Part shown: positions 53,579 through 63,977 of the stretch, piece after piece
Layout: each line of letters opens with the position of its first letter
Position numbering within the stretch: position 1 is the first letter of the stretch
DNA from: Herbaspirillum sp. GW103
GTDB lineage: Bacteria; Pseudomonadota; Gammaproteobacteria; Burkholderiales; Burkholderiaceae_D
Direction of reading: 5' to 3'
Length of the DNA stretch: 64,000 bases
Assembly (NCBI RefSeq): GCF_000261365.1
Contig: NZ_AJVC01000002.1
Location: forward strand, 124,001 to 188,000
Notes under the pieces: model-generated
The model's input: only the letters and a program-made list of their open reading frames with translations
Databases searched by the model: none
Told to the model about the DNA's origin: nothing
Translations under genes and position numbers: made by a program

Positions 53579-56128
53579 TCAATAAACGTCGCGACGATAG
53601 CGGTTCTGTTCGATCAGGGCATGCAGGCCGGCCTCGCCCAGCAGGTCGGTGAGGACGGCATCGACCCCGGCGGCCATGCCTTCCAGGCTGCCACAGACAT
53701 AGATCACCGCGCCCTGGGCCAGCCATCGGTGCAGTTCAGGTGCGGCCTCGCGCAGGCGGTCCTGCACATACAGGCGTTGCCCCTGGTCGCGCGAGAAGGC
53801 CAGGTCCAGTCGGGCCAGGTGACCCTGTTCCAACCAGGCCTGCAATTCATCGCGATACAAGAAGTCGGCACGTTCGTTGCGTTCGCCAAACAGCAGCCAG
53901 TTGCGCGTCTTCGTTTCTCCGTGCTGCAGGCGGGCGCGCAGGTGGCTGCGCAAGCCGGCCAGGCCGGAACCGTTGCCGATGAAGATGGCAGGGGTGTCGG
54001 CGGGCACGGGAGCGAAGCCGGCGTTTTCCACCAGACGCAGGTCGACCGCTGCATCGCTTGGTGCAAATTCGGTCAGCCAGCCCGAGGCCAGTCCCAGTCC
54101 GTCTTCATGCCGGACCTGGCGCACCAGCAGGTGCACGGCACCATCCTGTGGCACCGAGGCCACCGAATACGAACGCGCGGCCAGCGGCTGCAACTGGTCG
54201 GCCAGGGCCTGTGCCTGGCGCTCGGGATGCAGCGGCAGGACGCTGCAGGCCAGGGCCTCGGCCAGCGTCCGTGCTTGCCCTTGATGTTTCACCATGGCGG
54301 CGCCATCGAGTTGCAGGCGCTGCAGCAGCAGGGCGACACGATCCGGCGCGTGGCGCGGCAGGATCTCCACCAGGGCACCGGCTTGCCAGTCGGGCAGGGC
54401 ACTATCCTGCGCTTGCAATTCGAGGTGGTACAGCGCTGCGCCCTGGCTGCCCGGATTCATCAGGACGCGGCGCTTCAGCCGCCAGGTCTGCCAGGTCGGG
54501 CCCGTGGTGGGCAGGAGCTCGGCCACCCGGGTTTGCAGGCCGTGGGCGGCCAGTTCGTTTTCCCATTTGCGCAGCGCCACGCCGGCCATGCGGTCGACTT
54601 CGATCAGCGGGAACAGGGGCTGGGCGCCGCACTGGCGCAGACCGTGGTCGAGCGTGTGACCGAATCCGCAGAACTGCGCATAGTGACGGTCGCCCAGGGC
54701 CAGGATGGCGTAGTGCACGTGCGTCAGCGACTGGCCTGGCGCCTGGCGCAGGCGCTTCTCGAAGCCGCGCGCGCTGTCCGGGGCATCGCCTTCGCCGAAG
54801 GTGCTGGCGATGAAGAGGATGCGGCGGTGATGGCGCAGGCTTTCCGGCGTGCATTGCGCCAGTGATTGCAGATGCACGGCGGTACCGCTGCGGCGCAGTC
54901 CGGCGGCGGTATGCATGGCGATGCGCTCGGCCTGGCCTGTCTGCGAGGCATAGGCCACCAGCACCGGTTCGGCGTCGCCCTGGTTGGCCGTGTCGCCCAG
55001 GCCGGCACGTTCGGCGCGCAGGGCGGCTTTCTTGCGGCGACGATCCAGGTACAGCAGCCAGCCGGTGATGCCGAAGAGCGGCATCATCAGACTGGCGATG
55101 GCCATGATGATGCGGCCCGGCAGGCCGAAGTAGCTGCCCATGTGCAGCGGGTAGATGGCGGCGATGAGCTTGCCGCCCTTGCTCTTGTCTTCGTAGCGCT
55201 CCAGTTGCCGGATCTCGCCACTTTGCGGCAGCACCACCATGCGGCTGCGGGCGCGCTCATGGGGCGCAGCGTCATCGAGGAAGAAGATCTGCACCGGCTG
55301 GGAGCCCTGTTCCGGCAGGCGCAACTGCGCACTGCGGTAGTCCGGCGCCTTGCTGAGGAAGCTGTTCCAGACCCGGGTCAGGTCCAGCGGCACGACCTGG
55401 TCCGATGCCGGGTTCTTCCGGCCCTCGCCGCGCTGCATGGGCGGCCGACGGCTCTCGCCGGCCAGCGTGTTGACGCCGTCCTTGAACCAGTCCAGCGCCC
55501 AGTAGGCGCCGGTGGTGGCCAGCAGCACATACATCACCAGCGACCAGGTACCGATGACCGAATGCAGGTTCCACAGGAAGGAGCGTCCGTGCAGCTGGAA
55601 GTCCAGTCGCAGCCAGGCGCGCAGCGACAAGGGGCGACGCGGCCAGCGCAGGTACAGGCCCGAGAGCGCCAGCATCAGCAGCGACAGCGCCAGCGTACCC
55701 AGCACGATCTTGCCGATCTCGGTAGGCAGCAGCAGCCAGCGGTGGAAACGTTCGACCAGTTCGAAGAAAGCCGCGCCCGTCACCGGCGGCAGCAGCGCGC
55801 CCGTATAGGGATCGGCATAGCGCGCCTCACCGCGCCGCACGCCCGGTGGCGGGGCGAATACCACGCGCGCCGAGGCGCCCGCGTCGGTACTCAGGGTCAG
55901 GGTCGTGACACGTCGCTGCGGTTGGGCCTCGTGCAGCTTGTCCAGCAGTTGCTGGGGCGTGAGCGTGGCCTGCTGGCGTACCTCGACGTGCATCACGCCA
56001 GGGCTCATGGCCTCCATGATTTCCTCGCGGAAAGCCAGGACGGCGCCGGTCACGCCGATGGTCATCAACAGGGTGCCGGCGGTAATGCCGATGAACCAGT
56101 GCAACTGGAACCAGATCTTCTTGAACAT
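53579..56128 (-). CDS. PepSY-type membrane / sulfite-reductase-like flavoprotein fusion
   Basis: An 849-residue protein with three parts. Residues 1-375 are a PepSY-associated membrane domain (segments at about 9-31, 155-177, 195-217 and 345-368). Then flavodoxin (LVAYASQTGQAERIAMHTA at about 398) and a C-terminal FAD/NAD(P) reductase like CysJ (ARSYSVASVPQDGAVHLLV, IYVCGSLEGMAAG). It likely passes NAD(P)H electrons across the inner membrane. PepSY reductases of this design often reduce ferric siderophores or haem. A Fur-box-like site precedes the gene, which fits that role. Confidence 0.85.
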   Translation of the reverse strand: MFKKIWFQLHWFIGITAGTLLMTIGVTGAVLAFREEIMEAMSPGVMHVEVRQQATLTPQQLLDKLHEAQPQRRVTTLTLSTDAGASARVVFAPPPGVRRGEARYADPYTGALLPPVTGAAFFELVERFHRWLLLPTEIGKIVLGTLALSLLMLALSGLYLRWPRRPLSLRAWLRLDFQLHGRSFLWNLHSVIGTWSLVMYVLLATTGAYWALDWFKDGVNTLAGESRRPPMQRGEGRKNPASDQVVPLDLTRVWNSFLSKAPDYRSAQLRLPEQGSQPVQIFFLDDAAPHERARSRMVVLPQSGEIRQLERYEDKSKGGKLIAAIYPLHMGSYFGLPGRIIMAIASLMMPLFGITGWLLYLDRRRKKAALRAERAGLGDTANQGDAEPVLVAYASQTGQAERIAMHTAAGLRRSGTAVHLQSLAQCTPESLRHHRRILFIASTFGEGDAPDSARGFEKRLRQAPGQSLTHVHYAILALGDRHYAQFCGFGHTLDHGLRQCGAQPLFPLIEVDRMAGVALRKWENELAAHGLQTRVAELLPTTGPTWQTWRLKRRVLMNPGSQGAALYHLELQAQDSALPDWQAGALVEILPRHAPDRVALLLQRLQLDGAAMVKHQGQARTLAEALACSVLPLHPERQAQALADQLQPLAARSYSVASVPQDGAVHLLVRQVRHEDGLGLASGWLTEFAPSDAAVDLRLVENAGFAPVPADTPAIFIGNGSGLAGLRSHLRARLQHGETKTRNWLLFGERNERADFLYRDELQAWLEQGHLARLDLAFSRDQGQRLYVQDRLREAAPELHRWLAQGAVIYVCGSLEGMAAGVDAVLTDLLGEAGLHALIEQNRYRRDVY

Positions 56129-56224
56129 GTATCACTAAAGCGGCGAGGGCGCATGCGCCTTGTTGGTCTTGTCAGCCGTGCCGCAGCGGGGGCGGTCGGC
56201 GGGGCAGGCCGCTATTATAGTTCA

Positions 56225-56243
56225 GATGAAAATGATTCTTATT
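56225..56243. promoter_or_regulatory. Fur-box-like site
   Basis: GATGAAAATGATTCTTATT matches the 19-bp Fur consensus at 12 positions and lies about 97 bp upstream of the PepSY/flavoreductase start. The rest of the 310-bp gap between that gene and the HigB-like toxin gene holds no other gene. Confidence 0.55.
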
Positions 56244-56438
56244 GTTGTCTTGGGCGGGGCAGTGTAAGGCGCTGTCCACAAAACTTTTCGAGATTCCCCG
56301 CCAATTTGCTAGCCAAAAATGATTTGCCCGCGCGACTGGTTACGCTGGCGAGCCACGCCAGGAGCGACTGTTGCCGGTAACTCTCCTGCCATGTTCAAAA
56401 AATTCTTTTGACGGAATATGTCTTTGGAGGAATATTCG

Positions 56439-56813
56439 ATGCAATGCGATGTAGAATTCACTGACGAATTCGAGCTTTGGTGGGAGCAACTCGACGAGGC
56501 CGAACAGATTTCCGTTGCCGCCTGCGTCGGCCTGCTGGAGAAGAACGGAACGGCGCTCAGGTATCCCTACAGTTCGGGAATTTCCGGTTCCAGGCATGCG
56601 CACATGAGGGAGCTCCGGATGCAGCACAGGGGGCGACCTTACCGCGTCTTCTACGCATTTGATCCGCAGCGGCATGCGATTCTGTTGATCGGCGGGGTCA
56701 AGAGCGGCAATCAGCGTTGGTACGAGCAATACGTCCCGCTCGCGGACAAGCTCTACGACGATCATCTCGACACATTGAGCAAGGAGGCAATCGACCATGG
56801 CAAAAAAGTTTAG
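56439..56813 (+). CDS. HigB/RelE-superfamily toxin
   Basis: A 124-residue protein from ATG 56439, which has GGAGGAA seven bases upstream; the in-frame ATG 56418 lies before that site and is less likely. YPYSSGISGSRHAHMRELRM and GRPYRVFYAFDPQRHAILLI followed by GGVKSG are typical of the phage Gp49-like/HigB group of RelE-type mRNA interferases. It is toxin-first, overlapping the antitoxin gene by 17 bp. Basic catalytic residues (Arg, His, Lys) are retained, so it may be active. Confidence 0.85.
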   Translation: MQCDVEFTDEFELWWEQLDEAEQISVAACVGLLEKNGTALRYPYSSGISGSRHAHMRELRMQHRGRPYRVFYAFDPQRHAILLIGGVKSGNQRWYEQYVPLADKLYDDHLDTLSKEAIDHGKKV

Positions 56814-57177
56814 CGAACTGCGCGCCCGCATGCGACCGGAGGCGCAACTGCAGGCAGAGGCAAGAACGGAATCCATGCAGACCAGCATCAAGCTGCAAGC
56901 CTTGCGCAAGCGCTTGCAAGTCACGCAGGCCAGTCTGGCAGAGCGCCTGCAGGTGCAGCAAGCCGCCATCTCGAAGATGGAAAGCCGGGACGATCTGCTG
57001 GTCAGCAGCGTCATGGATTTCGTGCGGGGTCTGGGCGGGCGGTTGGTCTTGACGGCCACGTTCCCCGACAAGACCAGCTTCGACCTGACGCCGGAACCGG
57101 TGAAGCTCGGGCGTCCGAACATGGCCGTTTCTGAAAAGCCGCGCGCCAGGATCCGCCGTCCCCGCAAGACCCCCTGA
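56797..57177 (+). CDS. HigA-type antitoxin, XRE-family HTH
   Basis: A 126-residue protein, ATG 56797. LRKRLQVTQASLAERLQVQQ and AAISKMESRDDLLVSSVMDF form a Cro/C1-type HTH at about 36-72. The C-terminal tail is strongly basic (EKPRARIRRPRKTP). It would neutralise the overlapping toxin and repress the pair. It has no terminator of note before the convergent hydrolase gene. Confidence 0.85.
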   Translation: MAKKFSELRARMRPEAQLQAEARTESMQTSIKLQALRKRLQVTQASLAERLQVQQAAISKMESRDDLLVSSVMDFVRGLGGRLVLTATFPDKTSFDLTPEPVKLGRPNMAVSEKPRARIRRPRKTP

Positions 57178-57221
57178 AGCATTTCCTCCTCAGCGGGCAG
57201 CCAGGCACAGGGATGGCCGCA

Positions 57222-58055
57222 TCATCCCAGCATCATCTTCAGCATGGTCCGGGTCAACACACTGCCCGCATCCGCAGCCACATCCACCACGCTCAGGTGG
57301 TGCTGACCCGGCAGCGCCACCACTTCCACGGCATGCCCCGACTGGCGCAGGGTGGTCGCATAGAGGTCACGCTGGCGCAGGAATTCCGCTGACTCTTCCG
57401 CGCCCGCACACAGCAGGGCCTGTACGCCATTGGGCATGGCCAGCAATTGCGGGCTGGCCTGCTGGGCGTCCGAGGGCGAGAGGTGCAGCACTTCGTTGAG
57501 ATAGGACAGTCGCACCGGTTCCAGGTCATAGATGCCGCTGATGCCGCACACGCCGCGCACGGGCGCTGCGCCCAGCGAGGCGATCAGCGCGGCCAGGTGG
57601 GCGCCGGCGGAGTGGCCCATGAGCCAGATCGCATCCGGATCAAAGCGCAGTGCCGCCGCCTTGGCATAGAGCAGGCGCAGCGCGCGGCCGCAGTCGGCGG
57701 CGATATCGCCCATGCGCGCCTGCGGTGCCAGCCGGTAATTGATGAGGGCCACGTTGATGTCCTGCGCCAGATAGGGCAGAGCTATCTGGCTGAACTGGTG
57801 CTTGTCCAGCGAGCGCCAGTAGCCGCCGTGGATGAACACCAGCAGCGGCCGGCCATTGGTGCTTCCGGGAAAGAAATCCAGGGTCTGCAGCGCGTCCTCG
57901 CCATAGGGCACATCGGCCAGGTGCGGATGGGCTTGCCGCGCCGCTTCTCCCTGGCGGGCGAAACGGTCGAACCAGTCCTGGAAATCGGTGATGCGCAGGC
58001 GCACGTTGTACTGCTGGTCCAACGCCTGGCGGTCATAGTTGCGATAGATGTGCAT
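57222..58055 (-). CDS. Alpha/beta hydrolase, arylformamidase-like
   Basis: A 277-residue hydrolase. HGGYW (76-80) is the oxyanion-hole motif of the HSL/AFMID group, and GHSAG (147-151) carries nucleophile Ser149; GQHHLSVVD supplies the catalytic His. The start MHIYRNYDRQALDQQYNVR is frequent in bacterial members annotated as kynurenine formamidase-like. Substrates may be N-formylkynurenine or other small esters. No kynurenine genes adjoin it. It lies just left of a LysR gene on the same strand. Confidence 0.82.
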   Translation of the reverse strand: MHIYRNYDRQALDQQYNVRLRITDFQDWFDRFARQGEAARQAHPHLADVPYGEDALQTLDFFPGSTNGRPLLVFIHGGYWRSLDKHQFSQIALPYLAQDINVALINYRLAPQARMGDIAADCGRALRLLYAKAAALRFDPDAIWLMGHSAGAHLAALIASLGAAPVRGVCGISGIYDLEPVRLSYLNEVLHLSPSDAQQASPQLLAMPNGVQALLCAGAEESAEFLRQRDLYATTLRQSGHAVEVVALPGQHHLSVVDVAADAGSVLTRTMLKMMLG

Positions 58056-58114
58056 GTGTCTCCTCCCTTGCCTTGCGGCCAGTGTCTTGGTTCCGGTTCA
58101 GATACCGCCCGGAT

Positions 58115-59029
58115 TCATTCTGCAAAGTGCGCCGAGATCAGGTTGCGCAGCCAGACATTGCCCTCGTCCTGATTGTAACGGCGATGCCAGAACATGTTGG
58201 TCTGCAGCGCCGGCAGGCGCAGCGGTGGCTTGATGTAACGCAGCCCGAAGGGCGCAGCCGCACTTTCGGCCAGCTTGCGCGGCACGGTCACGACCAGGGC
58301 CGTGGTGCTGACGATATAGGGCACCGCCGTGAAGTGCGGTACGCGGAAGCGCACACTGGGCAGGATGCCGGCCTTTTCCAGGTTCTGGTTGATGCGGTCA
58401 TAGGGACTCTCCAGCGAGGACACCATCAGATGCTCGGCCGCCAGGAACTCCTTGAGACCCACTTCGCCACGCCGGTCCAGCACATGACCGAGGCGGAACA
58501 TGCTGACGTATTCCTGGCGGAACAGCCGCCGTTGATAGAGCGCCTCCGACAGATTGTCGAAGGCGCCGATGGCCAGGTCCACCCGGCCTGCTTCCATTTC
58601 GCGCTTCAGATCGACGGCGCCGGCACGCACGGTGGACAGGCTCACCCCCGGCGCGACCTCGGCACAGGCCTCGACCAGACGCGGCATGAAATACACCTCG
58701 CCGACGTCGGTCATGGCGATGGTGAAGCGGCGCTCGCTGGTCTGGGGGGCGAAACCTTCCTGCCGGTTGAGCGCGCGGGCGACTTGTTGCAGCGCCGCAG
58801 CCACCGGCTCGGCCAGCTGCTCGGCAAACGGTGTGGGCTGCATGCCTTGCGCCGTGCGCACGAACAGCTCGTCGCCGAAACTGCGCCGCAGCCGCGCCAG
58901 CGCATTGGACACGGCCGGCTGCGACAGTCCCAGCCGACGCGCCACCGAGGAAATCTGGCGTTCCTGGAACACCTCCTGGAAAACCACCAGCAGGTTGAGG
59001 TCGATGTCACGCGGTTCGATGAGGGGCAT
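58115..59029 (-). CDS. LysR-family transcriptional regulator
   Basis: About 304 residues from ATG 59029. IDLNLLVVFQEVFQERQISS then LGLSQPAVSNALARLRRSFG and FVRTAQGMQPTPFAEQL are the HTH and linker of the NodD/LinR-type subgroup. The LysR sensor domain follows. It is divergent from the aromatic transporter/homogentisate genes (248 bp between) and is a candidate regulator of them. The hydrolase gene lies 59 bp downstream and may be co-transcribed. Confidence 0.9.
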   Translation of the reverse strand: MPLIEPRDIDLNLLVVFQEVFQERQISSVARRLGLSQPAVSNALARLRRSFGDELFVRTAQGMQPTPFAEQLAEPVAAALQQVARALNRQEGFAPQTSERRFTIAMTDVGEVYFMPRLVEACAEVAPGVSLSTVRAGAVDLKREMEAGRVDLAIGAFDNLSEALYQRRLFRQEYVSMFRLGHVLDRRGEVGLKEFLAAEHLMVSSLESPYDRINQNLEKAGILPSVRFRVPHFTAVPYIVSTTALVVTVPRKLAESAAAPFGLRYIKPPLRLPALQTNMFWHRRYNQDEGNVWLRNLISAHFAE

Positions 59030-59277
59030 GGTCGGGTCAGCCGCGCGGCAAGGCTGCGTGCGCTGCAATATTCATGAAATGAATGGATCGTATTTTCGTA
59101 TTTATATCGTAAAAGAGGGACGATTGCACTACAGTGACGTCGCGATAAACACCATCAAGAGCCGCGCGGCAGCGCCTGCGCATACGGCCATGCGAATCTG
59201 CCATTGTCAGCCTCAACGGCGCGGCAATGGCAGGCCAGACAACTAAAAAAAAGTAAAGACAGACGAGGAGCAAGACA

Positions 59278-60621
59278 ATGAGCATCCACAATCGTGGCGC
59301 TCTCCCCACCGTCCATGTGGACCAGGTGGTGGAGCAGGGCCAGTTCGGTTCTTTCCAGTTCGGCCTGCTGCTGCTGTGCGGCCTGTGCCTGATCATCGAT
59401 GGCTTCGACGTGCAGGCCATGGGCTACGTGGCCCCGGCCATCATCGCCGACTGGGGCGTGAGCAAGGCCAGCCTGGGTCCGGTATTCGGTGCCGGTCTGT
59501 TCGGCATGCTGCTTGGTTCGCTGATGCTCACGCCGGTGGGCGACCGTTACGGACGTCGTCCGGTACTGATCGTCTCCACCCTGTTCTTTGCGGTCTGCAT
59601 GCTGGTGACGCCGCTGGTGACGACCCTCGATCAGTTGCTCATCGTGCGCTTCATCACCGGCTTCGGCCTGGGCAGCATCATGCCCAATGCGATGGCGCTG
59701 GTGGGCGAGTTCAGCCCGCAGTCCTCGCGCGTGACGCGCATGATGCTGGTCTCCTGCGGCTTTACCGTGGGCGCGGCAGCAGGCGGATTCGTCAGTGCCG
59801 CACTGATCCCGGCGCATGGCTGGCATGCGGTGTTCTGGGTGGGCGGCGCGGTGCCGCTGCTGCTGGGGCTGGCCATGCTGGTCTGGCTGCCGGAATCGAT
59901 CCAGTTCCTGGTCCTGCACCGCCGTCCGCGCGCCCAGGTGAGCCGCTGGCTACGCAAGCTCGCGCCCGCTCTGGTCATCGACGACAGCACCGAGATCGTG
60001 GTCAAGGAAGCCAAGGCCGAAGGCATGCCGGTGGCGGCCCTGTTCCGTGATGGCCGCGGCACCGTTACCGTGTTGCTGTGGCTGATCAGCTTCATGAACC
60101 TGATCAACCTGTATTTCCTCTCCAACTGGCTGCCCACGCTGATCCATGATGCCGGCTATTCCACCAGCATGGCGGTGCTGATCGGTACCTCGCTGCAGGT
60201 GGGCGGCGTGGTCGGTACGCTGACCCTGGGCCGCTTCATCAACCGTTTCGGTTTCACCCGCGTGCTGGGCAGCTGCTTCCTGCTGGCCTGCCTGTCCATC
60301 GCCTTGATCGGCAAGGTCGCTGCCACACCGGTGCTGCTGTTCCTGGCGGTGATCGTGGCGGGCTTCTGCGTCGTCGGCGGCCAGCCAGCCGTCAATGCGC
60401 TGGCCGGTACCTTCTATCCGACTGCGCTGCGTTCCACCGGCATCGGCTGGGCGCTGGGGATCGGGCGCATCGGCTCGGTGGTAGGCCCGGTCATCGGTGG
60501 CCAGTTGATCGCGTTGCAGTGGAGCAATGGCTCCCTGTTCATCGCCGCGGCCGTGCCGGCCCTGATCTCGGCACTGACCATCGCCCGGTTGCATCGTACT
60601 TCCCGAGGAGTCTCCGCATGA
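59278..60621 (+). CDS. MFS aromatic acid:H+ symporter, AAHS family
   Basis: A 447-residue membrane protein with twelve segments. [20 protein letters not shown] and [12 protein letters not shown] are typical of the AAHS family, with conserved aspartates in the first segment; [19 protein letters not shown] is the MFS loop 2-3 motif. It imports aromatic acids. Its stop overlaps the hmgA start as ATGA, so transport is tied to homogentisate breakdown; homogentisate, 4-hydroxyphenylpyruvate or a related acid is the likely substrate. Confidence 0.92.
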   Translation: MSIHNRGALPTVHVDQVVEQGQFGSFQFGLLLLCGLCLIIDGFDVQAMGYVAPAIIADWGVSKASLGPVFGAGLFGMLLGSLMLTPVGDRYGRRPVLIVSTLFFAVCMLVTPLVTTLDQLLIVRFITGFGLGSIMPNAMALVGEFSPQSSRVTRMMLVSCGFTVGAAAGGFVSAALIPAHGWHAVFWVGGAVPLLLGLAMLVWLPESIQFLVLHRRPRAQVSRWLRKLAPALVIDDSTEIVVKEAKAEGMPVAALFRDGRGTVTVLLWLISFMNLINLYFLSNWLPTLIHDAGYSTSMAVLIGTSLQVGGVVGTLTLGRFINRFGFTRVLGSCFLLACLSIALIGKVAATPVLLFLAVIVAGFCVVGGQPAVNALAGTFYPTALRSTGIGWALGIGRIGSVVGPVIGGQLIALQWSNGSLFIAAAVPALISALTIARLHRTSRGVSA

Positions 60622-61955
60622 ATACCGTCACCGATTCTGCCGTCAGCCACCACGTGCATACGCGTGGCTACCAGTCCGGCTTCGGCAACGAGTTTGCTAC
60701 CGAAGCCCTGCCCGGCGCCTTGCCGTCGCATCGGAATTCGCCGCAGCGCGTGGCCTATGGCCTGTATGCCGAACAGATTTCCGGCACGGCCTTCACCGCG
60801 CCACGTGGTCACAACCGCCGCTCCTGGCTCTATCGCATCCGTCCGGCTGCCGTGCATCATCCCTTCGAACCGATGGAACGCGGCCTGCTGGTGAGCCACT
60901 TCGACGACGTCGCGCCGCCACCCAACCAGTTGCGCTGGGATCCGCTGCCCATGCCGACCGTGCCGACCGACTTCATCGAAGGCCTGGTTACCATGGCCGG
61001 CAACGGCTCGCCGCAAGCGCAGAGTGGCTGCGCCATTCACCTCTACGCGGCCAATTGCTCGATGACCGATCGCTTTTTCTATTCGGCCGATGGCGAACTG
61101 CTGATCGTGCCGCAACTGGGTCGCCTGCAATTGCGCACCGAGCTGGGCGTGATCGACATCGAACCGCAGGAGATCGCCGTCATCCCGCGTGGCGTGCGCT
61201 TCCAGGTGCGTCTGCCCGATGGCCAGGCGCGCGGCTACATCTGCGAGAACTTTGGCGCCCTGTTGCGCCTGCCGGACCTCGGCCCCTTGGGCTCCAATGG
61301 CCTGGCCAATCCGCGCGACTTTGCCACACCGCATGCCTGGTACGAGGACCGTGAGGGAGACTTCCAGCTCATCGCCAAGTTCGGCGGCCATCTGTGGCAA
61401 GCGAAGATCGGCCATTCGCCGCTGGACGTGGTGGCCTGGCACGGCAACTACGCACCCTGCAAGTACGACCTGCGCCACTTCAACACCATCGGCTCGATCA
61501 GCTATGACCATCCCGATCCGTCGATCTTCCTGGTGCTGCAATCGCAGAGCGATACCCCCGGCGTGGATACCATCGATTTCGTGATCTTCCCGCCGCGCTG
61601 GCTGGCAGCGGAAGACACCTTCCGTCCCCCCTGGTTCCACCGCAACGTGGCCAGCGAATACATGGGCCTGATCACCGGCCAGTACGATGCCAAGGAAGGC
61701 GGCGGCTTTGTGCCCGGTGGCGGCAGCCTGCATAATTGCATGAGCGGTCACGGACCGGATGCGGCCACCTTCGAGAAAGCCAGCCGCATCGATACCAGTA
61801 CGCCGAACAAGGTCGATCACACCATGGCCTTCATGTTCGAGACCCGCAACATCCTTTGCCCGACCCGTCACGCCTTGTCCGCGCCGACCCTGCAGCGCGA
61901 TTATCAGGACTGCTGGCTGGGCATTCAAAAGAACTTCAACCCGGAGCGCGCATGA
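60618..61955 (+). CDS. hmgA: Homogentisate 1,2-dioxygenase
   Basis: A 445-residue enzyme starting at ATG 60618. [20 protein letters not shown] is the family N-terminus. Fe(II) ligands are expected in [16 protein letters not shown] (His, Glu) and in the later [16 protein letters not shown] region (His). It opens the homogentisate ring to maleylacetoacetate. It overlaps the transporter gene by 4 bp and fahA by 4 bp, so the three form one translation-coupled unit. Confidence 0.97.
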   Translation: MNTVTDSAVSHHVHTRGYQSGFGNEFATEALPGALPSHRNSPQRVAYGLYAEQISGTAFTAPRGHNRRSWLYRIRPAAVHHPFEPMERGLLVSHFDDVAPPPNQLRWDPLPMPTVPTDFIEGLVTMAGNGSPQAQSGCAIHLYAANCSMTDRFFYSADGELLIVPQLGRLQLRTELGVIDIEPQEIAVIPRGVRFQVRLPDGQARGYICENFGALLRLPDLGPLGSNGLANPRDFATPHAWYEDREGDFQLIAKFGGHLWQAKIGHSPLDVVAWHGNYAPCKYDLRHFNTIGSISYDHPDPSIFLVLQSQSDTPGVDTIDFVIFPPRWLAAEDTFRPPWFHRNVASEYMGLITGQYDAKEGGGFVPGGGSLHNCMSGHGPDAATFEKASRIDTSTPNKVDHTMAFMFETRNILCPTRHALSAPTLQRDYQDCWLGIQKNFNPERA

Positions 61956-63298
61956 GCCAGAGCAGCCTGACACTGAACGAAACCCACGACCCCTCCCTGC
62001 GGAGCTGGGTCCCGAGTGCAAATGCAGAAAACAGCAGCTTCCCGATCCAGAACCTGCCTTACGGCGTGTTCCGTCGCAGCGGCAGTGAAGAAAGTTACCG
62101 CACTGGCGTGGCCATCGGTGACCAGATCCTGGACCTGCCTGCGGCCCAGGCCGCCGGCGCCTTCTCCGGCTTTGACGAAGCCACGCGCGCAGCGGCGCAT
62201 GCTGCCTGTAGCGGCAGCCGTCTCAATGCGCTGATGGCGCTGGAGCCGGCGGCCTGGTCGGCACTGCGTCTGGCACTGTCGCGCCTGCTGCGCAGCGGTT
62301 CGGCGCACCAGAGCGAACTGGCTGCCTGCCTGGTGCCCCAGGCGCAGTCCGAGTTTGACGTCCCCGCCGTGATCGGTGACTACACCGACTTCTATACCTC
62401 CATCCATCACGCGACCACGGTCGGCAAGCTGTTCCGTCCCGACAATCCGCTGCTGCCCAACTACAAGTGGGTGCCGATCGGCTATCACGGTCGGGCTTCG
62501 TCCATCGCCGTCTCCGGCCAGCAGTTCCGTCGTCCGGTGGGCCAGACCAGGGCACCCGATGCGGACTTGCCCACCTTCGGTCCCTGCAAGCGGCTCGACT
62601 ATGAACTGGAACTGGGCATCTTCATCGGCGGCGGCAATGCCCTGGGCGAACCGGTGCCGATGGATCAGGCCGAGGACAAGGTGTTCGGCCTGTGCCTGTT
62701 GAACGACTGGTCCGCACGCGATGTGCAGGCCTGGGAATACCAGCCGCTGGGCCCCTTCCTGTCCAAGAGCTTTGCTTCCACCATCTCGCCCTGGATCGTG
62801 ACCCTGGAAGCACTGGCACCTTACCGTTGCGCCTGGACGCGTCCGGCGGACGATCCACAGCCGCTGCCCTATCTGGATGCACCGACCCTGCGCCAGAGTG
62901 GCGCCTTCGATATCGAACTGGAAGTGCTGATCCAGACCGCCGCCATGCGTGAAGCCGGCAGTGCGCCGCAGCGACTTTCGCTGGGCAATTATCGGGACGC
63001 CTACTGGACCGTGGCGCAACTGGTCACGCACCATACCGTCAATGGCTGCAATCTGCGTCCGGGCGACTTCTTCGGTTCGGGGACCCTGTCCGGACCGGCA
63101 GCCGATCAGGCCGGTTCGCTGCTGGAGCTGAGCAGTGGCGGCAAGTCGCCGCTGACCCTGGCCAATGGCGAGAAGCGCGTCTTCCTGGAAGATGGCGATA
63201 CCATCATCCTGCGCGCAGTAGCGCGCCGCGATGGCCTGCCGACCATCGGTTTCGGCGAGGCGGCCGGGACCGTGCTGCCTGCGCGCAGCCTGGCATGA
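61952..63298 (+). CDS. fahA: Fumarylacetoacetase
   Basis: A 448-residue FAH-family hydrolase from ATG 61952. The mixed N-terminal domain precedes the catalytic core: [43 protein letters not shown] and [20 protein letters not shown], with metal-binding Asp/Glu and catalytic His. It hydrolyses fumarylacetoacetate to fumarate and acetoacetate, the last step of the path. It lies between hmgA and maiA (31-bp gap). Confidence 0.97.
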   Translation: MSQSSLTLNETHDPSLRSWVPSANAENSSFPIQNLPYGVFRRSGSEESYRTGVAIGDQILDLPAAQAAGAFSGFDEATRAAAHAACSGSRLNALMALEPAAWSALRLALSRLLRSGSAHQSELAACLVPQAQSEFDVPAVIGDYTDFYTSIHHATTVGKLFRPDNPLLPNYKWVPIGYHGRASSIAVSGQQFRRPVGQTRAPDADLPTFGPCKRLDYELELGIFIGGGNALGEPVPMDQAEDKVFGLCLLNDWSARDVQAWEYQPLGPFLSKSFASTISPWIVTLEALAPYRCAWTRPADDPQPLPYLDAPTLRQSGAFDIELEVLIQTAAMREAGSAPQRLSLGNYRDAYWTVAQLVTHHTVNGCNLRPGDFFGSGTLSGPAADQAGSLLELSSGGKSPLTLANGEKRVFLEDGDTIILRAVARRDGLPTIGFGEAAGTVLPARSLA

Positions 63299-63329
63299 TC
63301 CGATCTTCTTTTCTGGAGCAAGCAAGCGC

Positions 63330-63977
63330 ATGACGACTCTCTACAGCTATTTCCGCAGCTCGGCCTCCTATCGCGTGCGCATCGCGCTCAATCTCAAGGG
63401 CGTGGCCTACGAGACGGCGGCCGTGCATCTGTTGAACCAGGGCGGTGAGCAGTTGCTGCCCGCCTTCACGCAATTGAATCCGCATGCGCTGGTTCCGGTG
63501 CTGGCCGACCAGGGCAAGCTGCTCACGCAATCGATGGCGATGCTGGAGTATCTGGACGAGCGCTATCCCACGCCATCGCTGTTGCCTGGCGACGCCTTTG
63601 CGCGCGCGCACATCCGAGAGCTCTCGCTGGCCATCGCCTGCGAGATTCATCCGCTGAACAATCTGCGTGTACTGCGTTATCTCAAGCACACGCTTGCAGT
63701 GGATGAAGCGCAGAAGACGGCCTGGATCCAGCACTGGATCAAGCTTGGTTTCACGGCGCTGGAGCAGCAACTGGCGGCCGACACCACGCGCGGCCATTTC
63801 TGCGTGGGGGATGCGCCGACCATGGCCGATTGCTTCCTGGTTCCGCAGATCTTCAACGCACGCCGTTTCGAAGTGGACATGGCACCGTACCCGACGCTGT
63901 GCGCCATCGAGGCTGCCTGCAATGCGCTGCCCGCTTTCGAGCAGGCGCATCCGGCACGGCAGCCCGACGCCGCGTAA
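63330..63977 (+). CDS. maiA: Maleylacetoacetate isomerase, zeta-class GST
   Basis: A 215-residue GST-fold enzyme from ATG 63330. YSYFRSSASYRVRIALNLKG carries the zeta-class SSxSxR active-site motif and ALVPVLADQGKLLTQSMAML the glutathione contact (QS). GHFCVGDAPTMADCFLVPQI is the C-domain signature. It isomerises maleylacetoacetate to fumarylacetoacetate between HmgA and FahA. It is the last complete gene in the window; 23 bp of flank remain. Confidence 0.95.
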   Translation: MTTLYSYFRSSASYRVRIALNLKGVAYETAAVHLLNQGGEQLLPAFTQLNPHALVPVLADQGKLLTQSMAMLEYLDERYPTPSLLPGDAFARAHIRELSLAIACEIHPLNNLRVLRYLKHTLAVDEAQKTAWIQHWIKLGFTALEQQLAADTTRGHFCVGDAPTMADCFLVPQIFNARRFEVDMAPYPTLCAIEAACNALPAFEQAHPARQPDAA

